A stretch of 64,000 nt of DNA from Catonia carolina (taxonomy: Eukaryota > Arthropoda > Insecta > Hemiptera > Achilidae), in the NCBI GenBank assembly GCA_035578175.1, contig JAQMRL010000006.1, positions 26,058,393-26,122,392 of the forward strand, read 5' to 3'. Position 1 is the first letter of the stretch. Each line of letters starts with the position of its first letter. This document shows positions 62,470 through 64,000 of the stretch, one piece after another. The notes beneath the pieces are model-generated. The model searched no databases. It worked only from the letters and a program-made list of their open reading frames with translations, and was not told where the DNA came from. Made by a program: the position numbers and the translations under genes.

Positions 62470-63220
62470 GTATAGTGCGGTTCCAAGCTCCGTGTAGTTG
62501 CGGGGTTTAGGGTACGGGTGAAGTATAATGAATGAGTGACGCATGCTGGGAAAACGATTGTTGTACTACTCAGATACAAAACATTCGTTTTCAAACTTTT
62601 CATATTTAACATATTTGTTTGTATTTATTACATTTATTTATTTACATATTTTAATATAAATTTTTTTTTTTATTCCTAATTTGTGTACGTTGCAATCTGT
62701 TTAATTTAGAACAATAAGCAACCCCATGACCCGATGAGATGAGGATGATGTGTATGACGTGTAAATGAGGAGTAGTCTTGTACAGACTCAGGCTGACCAT
62801 TCCTGAGAGAGTATGGTTAATTAAACCCCAACCATCAAAGTACACCGGTAACCACTGTCTAGTATTCAAATCCGTATAAAAGTAACTACTTTACTAGGAT
62901 TTGAACCAGGAACCTTCGTCTCCGAAAATCAGCTGTTAAACAGCTGATTTTGGCGACGACTTTACCTCTAGACCAACCCGGTGGGTCAAATATAAATTAG
63001 CAAGTTAAATATTATGAATCCGACCAAATTAATAACCCGGTGGTTAAGTTATTTGTTACATTAATGCGCCGGAGGATAAGAATATTGTTTTAGTCTAGTT
63101 AGTACACGCTACTACTAGAAATGCATCAGCTGCGAAACACTACTACTCATTTATTCTCCCATTACTATAACAACGCAATGCATTCCTTTCAACTACACGG
63201 AGCTGGGACTCAAGCAATAC
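62470..63220. repeat. Second copy of the 44030..44860 interior element
   Basis: Shares CAAGCTCCGTGTAGTTGCGGGG, GAATGAGTGACGCATGCTGGGA, TATGAATCCGACCAAATTAATAACCCGG and CAACTACACGGAGCTGGGACTC. The outer phrases AGCTCCGTGTAGTTG/CAACTACACGGAGCT are inverse. It holds an S3 SINE but lacks element V, which gives the empty site for the 44280 insertion. Confidence 0.8.
62662..62988 (-). repeat. SINE family S3 with target duplication
   Basis: 327 bases with a T-run (A tail of the minus strand) at the left and AATATAAAT duplicated at 62653..62661 and 62989..62997. The head contains GGGTTGGTCTAGAGGTAAAGTCG and a perfect hairpin AATCAGCTGTTTAACAGCTGATT. B-box-like GGTTCAAATCC is present. The sister copy near 44222 lacks this insertion. 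Confidence 0.85.
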
Positions 63221-63224
63221 TGTA

Positions 63225-64000
63225 GATTGTTTTTAAAGAAAAAAAAAACAAGTATATTGCAATGAAAACAATATGGAAAACTAATTAAAACAAATAAGCT
63301 CTTTATAATATTTTTTTAAATACAAATTTGTAAACTTGTCTTTTACATTAAACTTTTATTGTTAGGACACATAATGTTAATTTAAATTAAATAAATTCAA
63401 AGACTTAAGTAGCTAACTAAGACTAATGGAATTTGTTCCGCCAGATGTATAATCAACTGAAATTATTTAAAAAAAATAAAGATATAAAACTAGTCATTCA
63501 ACATAAATAAGACATTTGCATAAATGTTTAGACATAAATGATTAAATTTGTAATTTATTAAACCGTTTAAAAACCCTTTGACTTTATACAAAGGGCTTAT
63601 TGTGCAGCCGCTTTTTAATAGGATTGAATTTAAAAGGGTCAAAGATATGTTTTTGTAAAATTATAACAACGCTTATCCCTGTTATTGTGGATAGATATTC
63701 TTTAATTTCGTAAGATTAAAGGTAGAGATCCTTCTGGCTGACAGTGTCGGATAGTAAAAAGTTAAGTGTGTAGAGGGACCTCTAGCCCACAGCATCTAAA
63801 AAAAAACAAGCTACCTTTGCGCAAACACAAGTTGTATAAGTGTTTTCGAAACCTGCCTTGACCAATCAATAAAATATATAAATGATTCATCCCCAAATCC
63901 AGAATACGATTTAAAAATTCATATGTAGAATTTTAAAATAGGATAAAATAAGCTGAGAAGCCCTGAAGACAAAATGTATTACGGTTAATAAGTTCAGATG
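63225..64000. other. AT-rich sequence without recognised features
   Basis: Contains an A-run and short open frames only. The last 400 bases are slightly less AT-rich (CTAGCCCACAGCATC near 63783), but I recognise nothing there. Confidence 0.45.

Overview
The window is AT-rich, intron-bearing, repeat-dense animal DNA, most likely from an insect. A single host gene is visible, and it is split by introns of 3 to 8 kb. SINEs, mariner elements, Helitrons, LINE fragments and fold-back elements fill most of the remaining host DNA. I cannot name the species. The set of repeats would suit a large hemipteran-type genome, but that is a guess.

Host gene: four minus-strand exons (19744..19868, 11322..11452, 4507..4633, 924..1061) join in phase and encode the N-terminal part of glutamate synthase (GOGAT), starting just before its class II glutaminase cysteine. 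The gene continues past the left edge. It must also have at least one exon upstream (to the right) of 19868, because that exon begins at a splice acceptor.

Centre: 20298..42662 is a complete Maverick/Polinton (adintovirus-like) element of 22,365 bp. It has terminal inverted repeats (252 and 214 bp) that differ only in repeat copy number, and a perfect 6-bp target duplication, CAGAAC. All Polinton core genes are uninterrupted: protein-primed DNA polymerase B, chromodomain integrase, packaging ATPase, adenain-type protease, double jelly-roll major capsid and penton-like minor capsid proteins. Nearly all genes are on the minus strand. The integrase-to-capsid block (35757 to 29516) is packed like an operon, with overlaps and two TAATG stop-start junctions. 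Accessory genes are a secreted matrix metalloproteinase with a hemopexin domain, a parvovirus-VP1-like phospholipase A2 protein, a dUTPase, a truncated deoxynucleoside-kinase remnant, a candidate nuclease-fold protein, a membrane glycoprotein and several unknowns. In a separate block (about 25.8 to 28.8 kb) every gene has a splice-acceptor-like T-tract-AG just before its ATG. A TATA-like run and a strong splice donor lie upstream of that block, which suggests a shared spliced leader.

Right flank (42669..64000): no host exon was recognised. It holds SINE-like elements with target duplications, a mariner with a fold-back structure, long-TIR DNA transposons, a Helitron, and a solo LTR (49961..50593). 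The LTR carries a TATA box and a perfect histone-type 3' stem-loop. Several insertions can be proved from empty sites elsewhere in the window.

The main points of interest are the intact virus-like Polinton with its captured metalloproteinase, its tightly coupled late gene block and possible leader splicing, and the LTR that appears to use a histone-type 3' end signal.
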